Below the pieces are notes generated by a model, which did not search any database, was not told where the DNA came from, and was given only the letters and a program-made list of their open reading frames with translations. From the NCBI RefSeq assembly GCF_032197885.1, contig NZ_CP134159.1, forward strand, positions 2,356,001 to 2,420,000: 64,000 bases of DNA, read 5' to 3'. The translations under genes and the position numbers were made by a program. Shown here piece by piece: positions 52,332-61,454 of this stretch. Numbering within the stretch: the stretch's first letter is position 1; each line of letters starts with the position of its first letter. Origin of the DNA: Levilactobacillus namurensis. GTDB lineage: Bacteria; Bacillota; Bacilli; Lactobacillales; Lactobacillaceae.

Positions 52332-52740
52332 CGTGCTACCTCCAATCATCCACACCCATTTAGGGCAATGTGACGTCCCGTCCTTACAGTTTACGGCTTA
52401 AACGACTCACATTGACTAATCTAAACCCTCGTGCTTATTAGTTTTTTAAATGATTCCTAGGTCGAATCATCCACCAAAATTCAAGTGGTGATGTCTGTAA
52501 ATAGCGTCCACTACCGCCATTAAACAGGCCTAATTATAGCATACCTATCATTTAATTGTACGCCACTTTTGGGCACAATTCCCCATTGAGTCCGGATTTT
52601 TCGGAAGAAATTTATCCAAACTTCCCGAGTCGTGCGGGTCTATTCACCCATTTGCTCGAAATTTATCAAATAGTCGCTCCTCAACGACCACTAATCAAGC
52701 TTGAGATAAATTTTCCTCGTTTTTTCCATTCTAGCATGAC
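52332..52740. other. gene-free stretch between TetR and NDH-2 genes
   Basis: AT-rich. A plus-strand frame near 52556 has no ribosome site and no recognisable features. No repeat seen. Confidence 0.4.
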
Positions 52741-52774
52741 AAAAGCGGGTAGGCTACTAAGCCCACCCACTTTT
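52741..52774 (-). terminator. NDH-2 gene terminator
   Basis: On the minus strand GTGGGTGGGCT pairs with AGCCTACCCGC (two wobble pairs), loop TAGT, then TTTTG. Confidence 0.75.
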
Positions 52775-52785
52775 ATGAAATTTTT

Positions 52786-53988
52786 TTAATGATACAGATC
52801 GAACCGCCCCTTGGCAAAGACAGTGCTCAAGTGGGCGCTTTCAAACAGCGACCGGTCCGTAATGATCTTCTTCAGGGCTGAAGCCACGTACCCCTTCACT
52901 TTCCGGTTACCGCTCCCAATCTCACCGATTCCGTCGCGGTCACTCAGTGAGGCTACGGTCCCGCTAGACTTGTAGACGAACTTCTGCGTGGCCCGGCCAC
53001 GGAGTTGTAACCCAATGTTCTTCGCTGCTTGAGTCCCCGCTGCCAACGCAATCTGCGCCGTCGTTGGATACGGCCGGTTGCTCTCTGGATCCATCACCGC
53101 GGACACATCCCCGATAATGTAGACCTCGGGGTGGTCCTTCAAAGTCAGGTCATCGTTGACCACGACCCGGTTCCGCCGTTGTTCGAAGCCGGAGTCCGCA
53201 ATCACGTGCGACCCGCTGACCCCCACGGTCCAGACAATGGTGTTGGCCTTCACTTCGTGTTCCTGGTCGTTACCGTCCGTGTACATCACGGAATTCGGCG
53301 TGATCTCCGTGATACTGGATCCCAGCTTCATCTCAACGTTATGCTTTGCTAAGAACTGCATCGCGTAGTCGCCTAAGGACTTGTCAAACATGGGGAGAAT
53401 ACTGGTCATCCGTTCCAAGCAGACCAGCTTAATCGCTGGCGTATTGTACTTGGTCTGTAACTTCGGCAGGGATTGGGTCAACTCACCCAGCAATTCGATT
53501 CCGGTGAACCCAGCCCCGCAGACCGCGATGGTCAAGTCGTTGGGGTCCTGCGTCTGGCTGTAGCCCTTGATGGTCTTTTCAATATGTTGGTATACAGCTT
53601 CGGAGGTCGCCAGGTCATCCATCGGCAGGGCGTTCTCCTCAGCTCCCTTCAGTCCAAACGTCTCCGACTGAAAGCCTAACGCCAGAACCAAGTAGTCGTA
53701 GGTGATGGGTTCATGGTCCGCCAGGGTGACCTGCTTCTGATCAACGTCCACATTCGTGACGGTATCACGAATGAAGTTGACCCGGCTGCCAATAATGTCG
53801 TTGATTTCATAGGTGATTTTTTCTGGTGCGATGGTCCCCGCTGCCACTTCGTGGAGGTTGGTCTTTTCGGTATGGGTCCCCGACTTATCCACTAAGATAA
53901 TCTCATGCTCACTGGGAACTTCCCGTTGCAAAAACTTTACGGCCCGCATCCCCGCATAACCGCCGCCTAATACTAAAATCGTTGCCAT
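52786..53988 (-). CDS. ndh: type II NADH dehydrogenase
   Basis: 400 aa flavoprotein of the NDH-2 group. FAD site TILVLGGGYAGMRAVKFL, NADH site LTIAVCGAGFTGIELLGEL, second FAD motif PEVYIIGDVSAVMD, and the quinone-site PYPTTAQIALAAGTQAAKNI. A C-terminal amphipathic segment (KGYVASALKKIITDRSLF) attaches it to the membrane. It passes electrons from NADH to menaquinone, without proton pumping, if quinone is supplied. ATG at 53988 follows AAAGGGAG; a longer frame is upstream. Confidence 0.92.
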   Translation of the reverse strand: MATILVLGGGYAGMRAVKFLQREVPSEHEIILVDKSGTHTEKTNLHEVAAGTIAPEKITYEINDIIGSRVNFIRDTVTNVDVDQKQVTLADHEPITYDYLVLALGFQSETFGLKGAEENALPMDDLATSEAVYQHIEKTIKGYSQTQDPNDLTIAVCGAGFTGIELLGELTQSLPKLQTKYNTPAIKLVCLERMTSILPMFDKSLGDYAMQFLAKHNVEMKLGSSITEITPNSVMYTDGNDQEHEVKANTIVWTVGVSGSHVIADSGFEQRRNRVVVNDDLTLKDHPEVYIIGDVSAVMDPESNRPYPTTAQIALAAGTQAAKNIGLQLRGRATQKFVYKSSGTVASLSDRDGIGEIGSGNRKVKGYVASALKKIITDRSLFESAHLSTVFAKGRFDLYH

Positions 53989-54301
53989 AATCACGACTCC
54001 CTTTACTATTAAAGTTCTCCCCATTAATAGTTTATCCATTTGCCACTGTGATTAAACCGGTTACAATCCGGCGTATGTTCACCGTCCCCCCAATCGGAAC
54101 GCTGGATAGCACTATTACCTGAGGTCGTTAACCTTATTATACGGCTTATCACTTGAAAAACCATTCAAAAGGGTTCGCAATCTCCTTCACAAAGAATCTT
54201 CCTGATTTCCCGTCGCCCCGAAGTCGTTTCAGCTGACAACTAATGGAAAATCATTTAAGGTAAGCATTAGTTAAGTCAACAATTCAAGGAGGTACTTTTT
54301 C
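53989..54301. other. divergent region between ndh and the SDR-like gene
   Basis: No ORF. No confident promoter pair, repeat or strong hairpin was found, apart from the AAGGAGGT ribosome site for the 54302 gene at its end. Confidence 0.4.
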
Positions 54302-54961
54302 ATGACAACACTGGTTATTGGTGCCCATGGTCAAGTGGGCCAGCACATTGTCCACGACCTCGCAGCCAACGGAGAAACGGTCTTTGGTGGGATTCGGAAC
54401 GCCGAACAAGCCGCTAGTATCGATAAACAGGGCGGCCAAGCCCGGATGTTCGACCTGATGGGCACGGCCGATGCCATGGTCCCCGCCATGCAGGGCATTG
54501 ACACGGTGGTCTTTTCCGCCGGTTCCGGTGGCAGCACCGGCGACGATATGACCCTCAACATCGACTTAGATGGTGCCGTCAAGTCTATGATTGCGACCGA
54601 AAAAGCCGGTATCAAACGCTTCATCATGGTCAGCGCCATGGGGACCGGCAACCGCGAATCCTGGGCAAAATCCAGCATTCGCCCCTACTACGTGGCCAAG
54701 TACTACGCCGACCAATGGCTCCAACACCGGACGGACCTGGCCTACACCATCGTTCGGCCCGGTATTCTGACTAACGACGCCCCGACGGGTAAGCTGGCAT
54801 TGAACCCAACTAAGAGCGACAACCGGTCCATCACCCGTGCCGACGTGGCCGCAACCGTGGCTGCGGTCGTGGCTCAGCCCTTGCCGCACCAGATCATCAC
54901 CCTGGTCAACGGTGACACCCCTATCGACCAAGCCCTAAGTCAGGTCGCCACTTTACAGTAA
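54302..54961 (+). CDS. NAD(P)-binding atypical SDR (YhfK/NmrA-like)
   Basis: 219 aa. Nucleotide site TLVIGAHGQVGQHIVHDL; FIMVSAMGTGN and the YYVAKYYADQWL helix with the Y-x-x-x-K pair; TIVRPGILT. Resembles YhfK/YwnB-type proteins induced by stress or flavin chemistry. AAGGAGGT precedes the ATG. Monocistronic with terminator. Substrate unknown. Confidence 0.85.
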   Translation: MTTLVIGAHGQVGQHIVHDLAANGETVFGGIRNAEQAASIDKQGGQARMFDLMGTADAMVPAMQGIDTVVFSAGSGGSTGDDMTLNIDLDGAVKSMIATEKAGIKRFIMVSAMGTGNRESWAKSSIRPYYVAKYYADQWLQHRTDLAYTIVRPGILTNDAPTGKLALNPTKSDNRSITRADVAATVAAVVAQPLPHQIITLVNGDTPIDQALSQVATLQ

Positions 54962-54980
54962 TCCCTGAAGCATCACCCAC

Positions 54981-55017
54981 AAAACCCCGCCGACGGTGTG
55001 ACCGTTGACGGGGTTTT
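54981..55017 (+). terminator. terminator of the 54302 gene
   Basis: AAAACCCC/GGGGTTTT with an inner ACGGT/ACCGT helix. Confidence 0.8.
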
Positions 55018-55103
55018 ATTGACCCAGGGGGTGGGCTTCTATTCTGCTAATCATGGTTTGCCGGCCGCTGCAACGGCCAGCCGAGACGTTTGGAGGAACG
55101 TCG

Positions 55104-55391
55104 CTATTTCGAGAATTGTTGTCGGTGTTGTTGGTCCAAGTTCAGGGCACTGGCATCGACCGTGGTCTGAACCTGCTGGGCGATCTGCTTGGTGCTGGTG
55201 CGCCGCAAGTGGATCCGGTTGAATTCGACCTGGGCAACGGGCCGTTGATCCAACGTGACCGTGGCTTGGACGGGTTCGATGTGCGCCGTAGTCTTAGTAG
55301 CCGCCGAAGCCCCGGCGGAAGTCGCCATCACCGTTGAAACCGTCATGAGACCTAAAACAAGTGTTTTAACACGTTTACTGAATTTTGTCAT
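55104..55391 (-). CDS. small secreted protein beside a two-component system
   Basis: 95 aa; after the signal peptide (MTKFSKRVKTLVLGLMTVSTVMATSAGASA) only about 65 residues remain, starting ATKTTAHIEPVQ and ending in a helical Gln-rich tail (DLNLDQQHRQQFSK-like). No cysteines. TTGAGGAG precedes the ATG. It is divergent from the two-component genes and separated by 235 bases, so control by that system is likely. Not recognised; it could be a small sensor accessory, cell-wall inhibitor or bacteriocin-like peptide, none of which can be shown. Confidence 0.7.
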   Translation of the reverse strand: MTKFSKRVKTLVLGLMTVSTVMATSAGASAATKTTAHIEPVQATVTLDQRPVAQVEFNRIHLRRTSTKQIAQQVQTTVDASALNLDQQHRQQFSK

Positions 55392-55626
55392 TTTTAACCA
55401 CTCCTCAATGGATAACGTTTAGCTGTTCGCTTTCGATGTATTAGTTATACCATGTGCGTGTCGCCGAAATCTTGAGGGGTTCTTAAGCTTAAAATATGAA
55501 TTTCTTACTTTTCGTTTAGCTGAATATGCTACCATACCAGTAATTAATCAGATTCCTCATTATTAGGGGACCTGCGTCTCCCGAATCGTTTCCATTCTCT
55601 GATGCCCAATAAAGGAGTTTCCAATC

Positions 55627-56322
55627 ATGCAAAATACCATTCTTTTAGTTGAAGATGAAGAAGGCCTCGCAAGCTACGTGGCCAAAGAATTGACCTTTGA
55701 AGACTTTACCGTGATCACCGCCGACGACGGCGAGAAAGCCTGGAACCTGTACCAAGAACACCGCGACGAGCTACTCTTGATCCTCCTGGACTGGATGTTG
55801 CCCAAAGTCGACGGAATGGCAGTCCTCCGCCGAATTCGCAAGCACGACGACCTGCCCGTGATCATGATGACCGCCCGTGACTACCTGGGCGACAAAGTCA
55901 CCGGCCTCGACAACGGGGCTGACGACTACATCACTAAGCCCTTCGAGATCGAAGAACTCCTAGCCCGCATCCGGGTGATTCAACGCCGAGCGGCCCACCA
56001 AAGCGGCCTGGATCAGACCTACCACGTGGGCGACCTGTCCCTGGTCACCAAGACCCGTCAGGTCACCCGCGGCACCACCCACATCCAACTGACCCAGCGA
56101 GAATACGACCTGCTCCTATTCTTGATGCGCCATCCCGGTCAGGTCTTCACCCGTGACGAGTTACTCGACAACGTCTGGGGCGTCGACTTTCTGGGCCAGC
56201 AGAACGTGGTCGACGTCTACATCGGTTACCTGCGTAATAAAGTCGACTTAGCCGACCTGCCGCAACTCTTTCACACGGTTCGCGGCGTCGGGTACAGTCT
56301 GAAAGTTGGTGATGAACCATGA
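55627..56322 (+). CDS. OmpR-family response regulator (ArlR-like)
   Basis: 231 aa. Receiver: acidic pair E9/D10, phosphoacceptor Asp55 in LLDWMLPKVDG, TARD and KPFE. DNA-binding winged helix: LTQREYDLLLFLMRHPGQVFTRDELLDNVWG and VDVYIGYLRNKVD, HTVRGVGYSL. AAAGGAG precedes the ATG. Overlaps the kinase start by 4 bases. Intact, unlike the other regulator in this window. Confidence 0.93.
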   Translation: MQNTILLVEDEEGLASYVAKELTFEDFTVITADDGEKAWNLYQEHRDELLLILLDWMLPKVDGMAVLRRIRKHDDLPVIMMTARDYLGDKVTGLDNGADDYITKPFEIEELLARIRVIQRRAAHQSGLDQTYHVGDLSLVTKTRQVTRGTTHIQLTQREYDLLLFLMRHPGQVFTRDELLDNVWGVDFLGQQNVVDVYIGYLRNKVDLADLPQLFHTVRGVGYSLKVGDEP

Positions 56323-57704
56323 AAGCTTCCACAACACCCCGTTCTTACGCCGATATCATTCGCCGCTCCTTCACCAGCCTGCTCCTGATGATTGGCCTGA
56401 TCATCATTTTGACCGTCTCAATCACGCTGACCATCGACCAACTGGTCCGTGCCCAAGACCAGGCCGCGCGTCTCAGCGCCACTTTACAGACCACCCAAGT
56501 CAGTAATTTTCAGGACTGGCTGACCGTCAACCGGGGGAGCGGGTTGAACTCCCACAACACCTTTATCCTGATCAAGAATAGCGACGGCACCACCACGTCC
56601 TTCCTCCCGGGGGCCCGCAAGATCGATGCTGACAACGCCTGGTCGGTCCCCCTGACCCACCTGATCTATATGAAGGGCCAGGGTCTGTTCTTCTCCGAAA
56701 CGCTTAAGGTGGGCGGCCAGACCTACCTACTCTATATCGGGATGCACGTCTTGCTGGGCAACCTGCACGTCCTAATCGCTATGCTGATCATCGCCATCGG
56801 GCTCAGTCTGCTGTTGGGGCTGTTCTTCGTCCGGCGACTGGCGAACCGTATCAGCCGCCCCACCATCGAGCTGGCCCAGGCTGCCCAAGCAGCCGCAGCC
56901 ACACCGTCCGTGACCCAACCCAAGCTGCCCCAGCCCCTAGAACCCGTCGAAATCAATCAACTGGCACAGGACTTCAACCAGTTGCTCGCGGCACAGAATA
57001 ATCGCCTGCAACGCGAGCGGCAGTTCATCTCGGACGCTTCCCATGAGCTCCGGACGCCCATCGCCACGATTCGGGGCAATCTCAAATTAATTGAACGCCG
57101 GGGCGAGCAACACCCCGAAGTCATCCCCGAATCACTAGGATTCATCGACCAGGAGTCCCTGCGGATGCAACACCTGATTGAGAACCTCCTCCACCTGTCG
57201 CGAGCGGACCGAGCAGCGGTCACCCTGCAGCCCTTAGACTTGGCGACCCTGGCCCGCAACGTCGTGGCCCATTACCAGCCCCTGGTCCAACAACCCCTTA
57301 GCCTCGAGGCGCCCGCCACGCCGATCATGGTCAACGGGGACACCGACATGCTCCACCAGATTCTGACCGCCCTATTGGACAACGCCCACAAGTACTCGCC
57401 GGCCACCAGTCCCATTAGTGTCCGCGTAGCGCAGGACGACCAAGCCGTCACGTTAAGCGTGGCCGACCAGGGCTCCGGAATTCCCGCGGAGGACCGCACC
57501 CACATCTTCGAACGCTTCTACCGGGTCGATGCCTCGCGCTCCCAGAAGGTCGAAGGGAGTGGGCTAGGATTAGCCATCGTCTCCCAACTGGTCCAGTTGA
57601 ATCAGGGCCAGATTACCGTTCAAGACAACCAGCCCCAGGGGTCGATTTTTACCGTCAGGTTGACCCCCGCGCCCGATCCTAAGAAAATCTCAGAGGATCC
57701 TTAA
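56319..57704 (+). CDS. membrane sensor histidine kinase (ArlS-like)
   Basis: 461 aa. TM1 about 20-40, extracellular domain about 41-148, TM2 about 150-172, HAMP linker, then dimerisation region with His242 in DASHELRTPIATIRGN. N box LLDNAHKYSP, G boxes DQGSGIPAEDRTHIFERFYR and GSGLGLAI. Start overlaps the regulator stop (ATGA), so the pair is translationally coupled. Confidence 0.93.
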   Translation: MKASTTPRSYADIIRRSFTSLLLMIGLIIILTVSITLTIDQLVRAQDQAARLSATLQTTQVSNFQDWLTVNRGSGLNSHNTFILIKNSDGTTTSFLPGARKIDADNAWSVPLTHLIYMKGQGLFFSETLKVGGQTYLLYIGMHVLLGNLHVLIAMLIIAIGLSLLLGLFFVRRLANRISRPTIELAQAAQAAAATPSVTQPKLPQPLEPVEINQLAQDFNQLLAAQNNRLQRERQFISDASHELRTPIATIRGNLKLIERRGEQHPEVIPESLGFIDQESLRMQHLIENLLHLSRADRAAVTLQPLDLATLARNVVAHYQPLVQQPLSLEAPATPIMVNGDTDMLHQILTALLDNAHKYSPATSPISVRVAQDDQAVTLSVADQGSGIPAEDRTHIFERFYRVDASRSQKVEGSGLGLAIVSQLVQLNQGQITVQDNQPQGSIFTVRLTPAPDPKKISEDP

Positions 57705-57776
57705 CCAACTGCCAAGACGATTGCAACCTTTCTTGGGTATACTGATCCCATAATCTTTTGAAAGGAAGCGTTCGCG

Positions 57777-58025
57777 ATGCTGATTGATCAAAACCCCAAT
57801 ATCCATACCATTACGCCCGCCCAAATCACTAAGGTCTTCTACCCCTACGTGATTGCGAAAACGGAGGCCGGGAAGTACGTCAACCTAAACCTAAGCGACC
57901 AAGAACGCCAAGACCCCCTGTTCTGGGAAGCCATCACTAACATTGCTAAGGCCCAGTTATGGGTCCCCATCGGCGAACGGTTCCACCAGCTTCTGTCCTA
58001 CGACTGGATGTTGGTGACCAGTTAG
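57777..58025 (+). CDS. hypothetical small soluble protein
   Basis: 82 aa, unknown. ATG follows GAAAGGAAG. Mixed alpha/beta look, aromatic-rich (FYPYVIAK, FWEAITNIAKAQLWVPIGERFHQLLSYDW), no signal peptide or cysteines. It follows the kinase gene by 72 bases and may be read from the same transcript. A terminator comes after it. Confidence 0.65.
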   Translation: MLIDQNPNIHTITPAQITKVFYPYVIAKTEAGKYVNLNLSDQERQDPLFWEAITNIAKAQLWVPIGERFHQLLSYDWMLVTS

Positions 58026-58059
58026 CCGCCAGCCTTAAAAACACAAACACACTAAGATT

Positions 58060-58090
58060 AGCTCTGTAAAACAATTTTACAGAGCTTTTT
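58060..58090 (+). terminator. terminator of the 57777 gene
   Basis: AGCTCTGTAAAA pairs with TTTTACAGAGCT, loop CAA, then TTTT. Confidence 0.83.
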
Positions 58091-58184
58091 CGAATTATCA
58101 TGGCATATTGGATACTAAAAATCGAACAGGGACTGTTGGGCTTCAAGTCTGCCATATAAACCAATTACTGTTGTGACGGTCATT

Positions 58185-58337
58185 CGCCTTACCGGACGGC
58201 CAGACAAGGCTGGAACGCCGTGGGCACCACTTCGAGCCACAGAACGGTCTCGAAGCTGGGCCTTTTCCTAGGCGAGCTGAAAAACGCTCACCAAGGAAAA
58301 TTTCACGGCTGAGCCTTGTCTGGCCGTCCTCTCGGCT
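58185..58337 (+). repeat. structured dispersed repeat, copy R12 (A-type stem)
   Basis: Outer stem GGACGGCCAGACAAGGCT with AGCCTTGTCTGGCCGTCC is perfect (18 bp). P2 CTTCGAG/CTCGAAG, P3 TTTTCC/GGAAAA with GAGC/GCTC. Convergent partner of R13. Confidence 0.88.
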
Positions 58338-58563
58338 TACAGTTCTGCAACCATGGCGAAACATGAGTTGCCAACGGGCCGTAGTGGTTGGCATGAATAA
58401 GACTGCCATCCGTTTGTAGCCATGACGCAAGTATGCTGATGCCTACTACCACGGACTCGAGGTCTGGTAAGATTTACGCCTTAGCGTTCTAGTTTAAGAG
58501 TCCCACTCGGTGATATTTCCAATTTCGGACGTCAGGAAACACTGTTTTTGATACGCTCAATTT

Positions 58564-58718
58564 AGCCGTGAGGTTGGCCCTGAAGAGGCTCAGTGGTGTC
58601 GTTGGGGTTAGTCAGCGTTTTGAGCTGGCTTACCCCAACGGCCAAACTTGAAGACCGCTCTTTGGCTTCAAGTTGTGCCCACCGCGTTCCAGCCTCTTCA
58701 GGGCCAACCGGTAAGGCG
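58564..58718 (-). repeat. structured dispersed repeat, copy R13 (B-type stem)
   Basis: Outer stem GTTGGCCCTGAAGAGGCT with AGCCTCTTCAGGGCCAAC is perfect (18 bp). P2 CTTGAAG/CTTCAAG, P3 GTTGGGGT/ACCCCAAC. Same subtype as R10. Confidence 0.88.
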
Positions 58719-58755
58719 GGGGATTGTCACAATCTGCTCTTTGACTAAACGTAGG

Positions 58756-58796
58756 AAAAAGCCTGTACGGTCGCCATTCAGCAGCCGCACAGGCTC
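58756..58796 (-). terminator. terminator of the 58810 gene
   Basis: GCCTGT/ACAGGC with inner pairing; TTTTT on the minus strand. Confidence 0.75.
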
Positions 58797-58809
58797 TTTT
58801 GATCTCAAA

Positions 58810-59217
58810 TTAGGAATTCTTCACCAAACGACCTTCAGCAATCAATGCCCGGCGTGTATCGCCCGGGTCAAGCTGGGTCGGCCGCGCTAAGCAACCGTCG
58901 ATGGTGCCACCTAAGGCCGCTAACGCAAAGGCCAACAGGTCCCAGACCAGACTGCTCCAAGCGGTGCTGACCCCACCCGCGGCTAACGTCAAAACGGCAA
59001 ACGCACAAATGCTGGCGACAATGGCAATTCCCTCGCGATCGACCCGGTTAAAGTAAGGGTAATTGTGAGTGAACAACCCGTCCACGACCATCAACGCGCC
59101 AATCGTTCCTAACGCCATCCCTTGGCCTAGATCCAAAAAGACCGATGTGCTCAATAAAATCATGTACGTTAAGAGAAACCAGAAAGAATGAAAAGCGTAA
59201 CGCCAATCGAATACCAT
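58810..59217 (-). CDS. four-helix membrane protein, paralogue A
   Basis: 135 aa, unknown. Starts MVFDWRYAFHSFWFLLTYMILL and contains FTHNYPYFNRVDREG, a central motif shared word for word in large part with the protein encoded at 59442-59867. Four hydrophobic segments and a basic C-terminal tail after GGTIDGCLARPTQL. ATG at 59217 follows GAGGTGAGG. The two genes lie in tandem, each with its own terminator, so they are duplicates under separate transcription. Confidence 0.75.
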   Translation of the reverse strand: MVFDWRYAFHSFWFLLTYMILLSTSVFLDLGQGMALGTIGALMVVDGLFTHNYPYFNRVDREGIAIVASICAFAVLTLAAGGVSTAWSSLVWDLLAFALAALGGTIDGCLARPTQLDPGDTRRALIAEGRLVKNS

Positions 59218-59400
59218 TGTCCTCACCTCGTTTAAATTAGTAGTTGCAGTTTAGCATGTTTCACAAGCAAATGAAACAGCTAAAACCCGCATGGTTAAGC
59301 CAATAGCACTACTAACCGCAAGGGTGAAAATGTTTTCATCGGGTCAAGATAAGCCATGAAAACCGTTACGAAAATTCACAAACTTTTCGCGTTTTTTTTC

Positions 59401-59440
59401 AAAAAAAGAGACGGTTCGTGTTCGCACAACGACCGTCTCT
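59401..59440 (-). terminator. terminator of the 59442 gene
   Basis: GAGACGGT/ACCGTCTC with inner CGTG..CACAACG pairing; seven T on the minus strand. Confidence 0.83.
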
Positions 59441-59441
59441 C

Positions 59442-59867
59442 CTATTTATCATGCGTGATCTTCTTCAGTAACGCTTTCCGTTTACGTAAACTCCGCAGCG
59501 TCTGGTTCGGCTTTAACTCCGTCGGTCGCACCAGGTATCCATCGATGGTCCCGCCCAAAGCGGCCAGGCAAAAGTCTAAAAAATCCCAGATAATACTGGC
59601 CCAGGACGGATCGAGCGCCTTAGACAGAATCACGATCAAGGCAAACATCGCGATGCTGACCAACACTTGGGGGCCCTGCCGATCAACCCGATTAAAGTAC
59701 GGGTAGTTGTGCGTGAACAGGAGGTCCACAATCAGGAGGGCCACCACGGTCCCGATAGCCATTCGGAGGGGGTGGGCCGCATTTAAGAACACAGCCATAC
59801 TGGATAGAATCAAATACGTCATTAAGAACCAAAACGAATGAAACGCGTAACGCCAATCAAATTGCAT
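59442..59867 (-). CDS. four-helix membrane protein, paralogue B
   Basis: 141 aa. MQFDWRYAFHSFWFLMTYLIL, LLFTHNYPYFNRVDRQG and LAALGGTIDGYLVRPTEL align with paralogue A; the C-terminal tail is longer and strongly basic (RSLRKRKALLKKITHDK). ATG at 59867 follows GGTGAGC. No known domain recognised. The YPYFNR core between helices 2 and 3 may be the functional element. Confidence 0.75.
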   Translation of the reverse strand: MQFDWRYAFHSFWFLMTYLILSSMAVFLNAAHPLRMAIGTVVALLIVDLLFTHNYPYFNRVDRQGPQVLVSIAMFALIVILSKALDPSWASIIWDFLDFCLAALGGTIDGYLVRPTELKPNQTLRSLRKRKALLKKITHDK

Positions 59868-60038
59868 GCTGCTCACCTCACCTATGCTTGTGGTGAGTGT
59901 AGCACCCTGGTCAAAGAATGCCGCAAGATTAGCAACCAACAGTAAAGCTACCGGCCCTACTAACTCGGGACTGGTTCAGAGTTGGTCAGCCTCTGAGCGG
60001 ACGGCTCGCACGCGTAACCTTTTCCAGAACACCGCGCC

Positions 60039-61436
60039 TTAATCAGTATCAGTGGATTGCCGCAATGCCCAGACCATCAGTGCCCAGGCAACGCCGCTGG
60101 TCACGACTAGAACGATCAACGCCGTTTGCGACCCCGTGGCCGTCTTGATGGCCGTCGTGGACCCCGGAACCGCCTGACTGGCTGCGATGATTGCCGAGAC
60201 CAGCGCAGTTCCCATGGCGCCCGCAAACTGTTGCAGAGCGTTCATCAGCGCGTTACCGTCGGCCTTAAGGTCAGCGGAAAGGTTCTTAAGACCACTGGTC
60301 ATCATGTTACCAAAGCCCAGTCCAATCCCAATCATGTAAAGCACGTACAGGCCCAAAACGCCCCCGGCGGATAGCCGGTGGGCCGCCGTTGCGGCCATCC
60401 CAATCAGGGCAAGTACCGCTAAGCCTAGTCCCAGCAAAATCGGACGTTTAGCTCCCCAGCGGTCTAAAATCTGACCACCCAACGGCGCAAACATGGCCCC
60501 GATGGCCGCTCCTGGTAGGACGATCAGCCCCGCCATGAATGCGGTCTGGTGGGTCACCAATTGAAGGAAGTTCGGGAGAATAAACGACAGGCCCAGGCTG
60601 GCGATCTGAATCAAGAAGAACGCCGCCAAGGTCCCGCTAAAGGCCCGATTTTTCAAGGCCTGGAGGTGAATCAGTGGTGTCGAAAGCTTAAGGGAACGGT
60701 AGCTAAAGCCCACCAGTCCCACGACGCCCAAGCCTAATGCTCCGGCGACTGGCCAGCTCACCCACGCGTGGGTACTGACGGCGCTAAAGCCGTAGATGAA
60801 GCCGCCGAACATCACCACGATGCCCACCATGCTCAAGATGTCGAAGTGCACTGGTTCCGTGGGCGTTACCTGCTGGATGGTCTTGATGCCGACGAAGAAC
60901 GACACCACTAGAAACGGGACCAGAATCCAGAAGATATACCGCCAGTTCAGGTTCGTGACTAGGATTCCCCCGTACGTGGGCCCAATCGCGGGGCCGATTG
61001 CCGTTACTAAGGTCCCGATTCCGGTCATCATCCCGATGCGACTCAGGGGCACCTGTTCCAAGATGATGTTGAACATCAAGGGAAGGGCAATCCCCGTACC
61101 GAACCCTTGAATCGCTCGACCCATCAACAACCAGGGAAAGCTGGTCGCGCAGGCGTCGATCAAGATTCCCGCGATGAACAGGAGGTTGGCCGTGATAAAG
61201 AGCGACCGCATCCGAAACCGACGTTTTAGATATGAAGAAATCGGCACAATGCAAGCCACAATCAAAAGGTACAACGTGGTCATCCACTGGACCGTGCCGG
61301 TGGTGATGCCAAACTGCCGCATCAACGTGGGAAACGTAATGTTCATCGCCGTTTCCACAACCACCCCACTAAGGGACATCAGGCCGGTCGCCAAGACGGC
61401 CCCGACCACCCGGGGACTAATTTTTTCAGTTGCCAT
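60039..61436 (-). CDS. MFS multidrug exporter, DHA2 (EmrB/QacA) type
   Basis: 465 aa with about 14 membrane helices. Motif D-like start LSGVVVETAMNITFPTLMRQF, WMTTLYLLIVACIVPISSYL, motif C GIGTLVTAIGPAIGPTYGGIL, and LNWRYIFWILVPF. The ATG lies 19 bases after the MarR stop, so the pair forms a typical repressor-pump operon. Substrate unknown. Confidence 0.92.
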   Translation of the reverse strand: MATEKISPRVVGAVLATGLMSLSGVVVETAMNITFPTLMRQFGITTGTVQWMTTLYLLIVACIVPISSYLKRRFRMRSLFITANLLFIAGILIDACATSFPWLLMGRAIQGFGTGIALPLMFNIILEQVPLSRIGMMTGIGTLVTAIGPAIGPTYGGILVTNLNWRYIFWILVPFLVVSFFVGIKTIQQVTPTEPVHFDILSMVGIVVMFGGFIYGFSAVSTHAWVSWPVAGALGLGVVGLVGFSYRSLKLSTPLIHLQALKNRAFSGTLAAFFLIQIASLGLSFILPNFLQLVTHQTAFMAGLIVLPGAAIGAMFAPLGGQILDRWGAKRPILLGLGLAVLALIGMAATAAHRLSAGGVLGLYVLYMIGIGLGFGNMMTSGLKNLSADLKADGNALMNALQQFAGAMGTALVSAIIAASQAVPGSTTAIKTATGSQTALIVLVVTSGVAWALMVWALRQSTDTD

Positions 61437-61454
61437 GTCAAACTTCCTTTCTGA

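Larger units (their letters stand above)
58055..58755. repeat. composite module, copy 2
   Basis: Hairpin terminator, R12, spacer with CATGGCGAAACATG and GGTTGGCATGAATA, R13, then TGACTAAACG. Same order as the reverse complement of 41171-41860, with scattered differences, including the region between hairpin and R12 (GACTGTTGGGCTTCAAGTCT). Confidence 0.8.

Noticed and set aside
52556..52789. Plus-strand frame of 77 codons between TetR and NDH-2 genes
   Set aside because: No ribosome site, overlaps the NDH-2 terminator, composition unlike the neighbouring genes.
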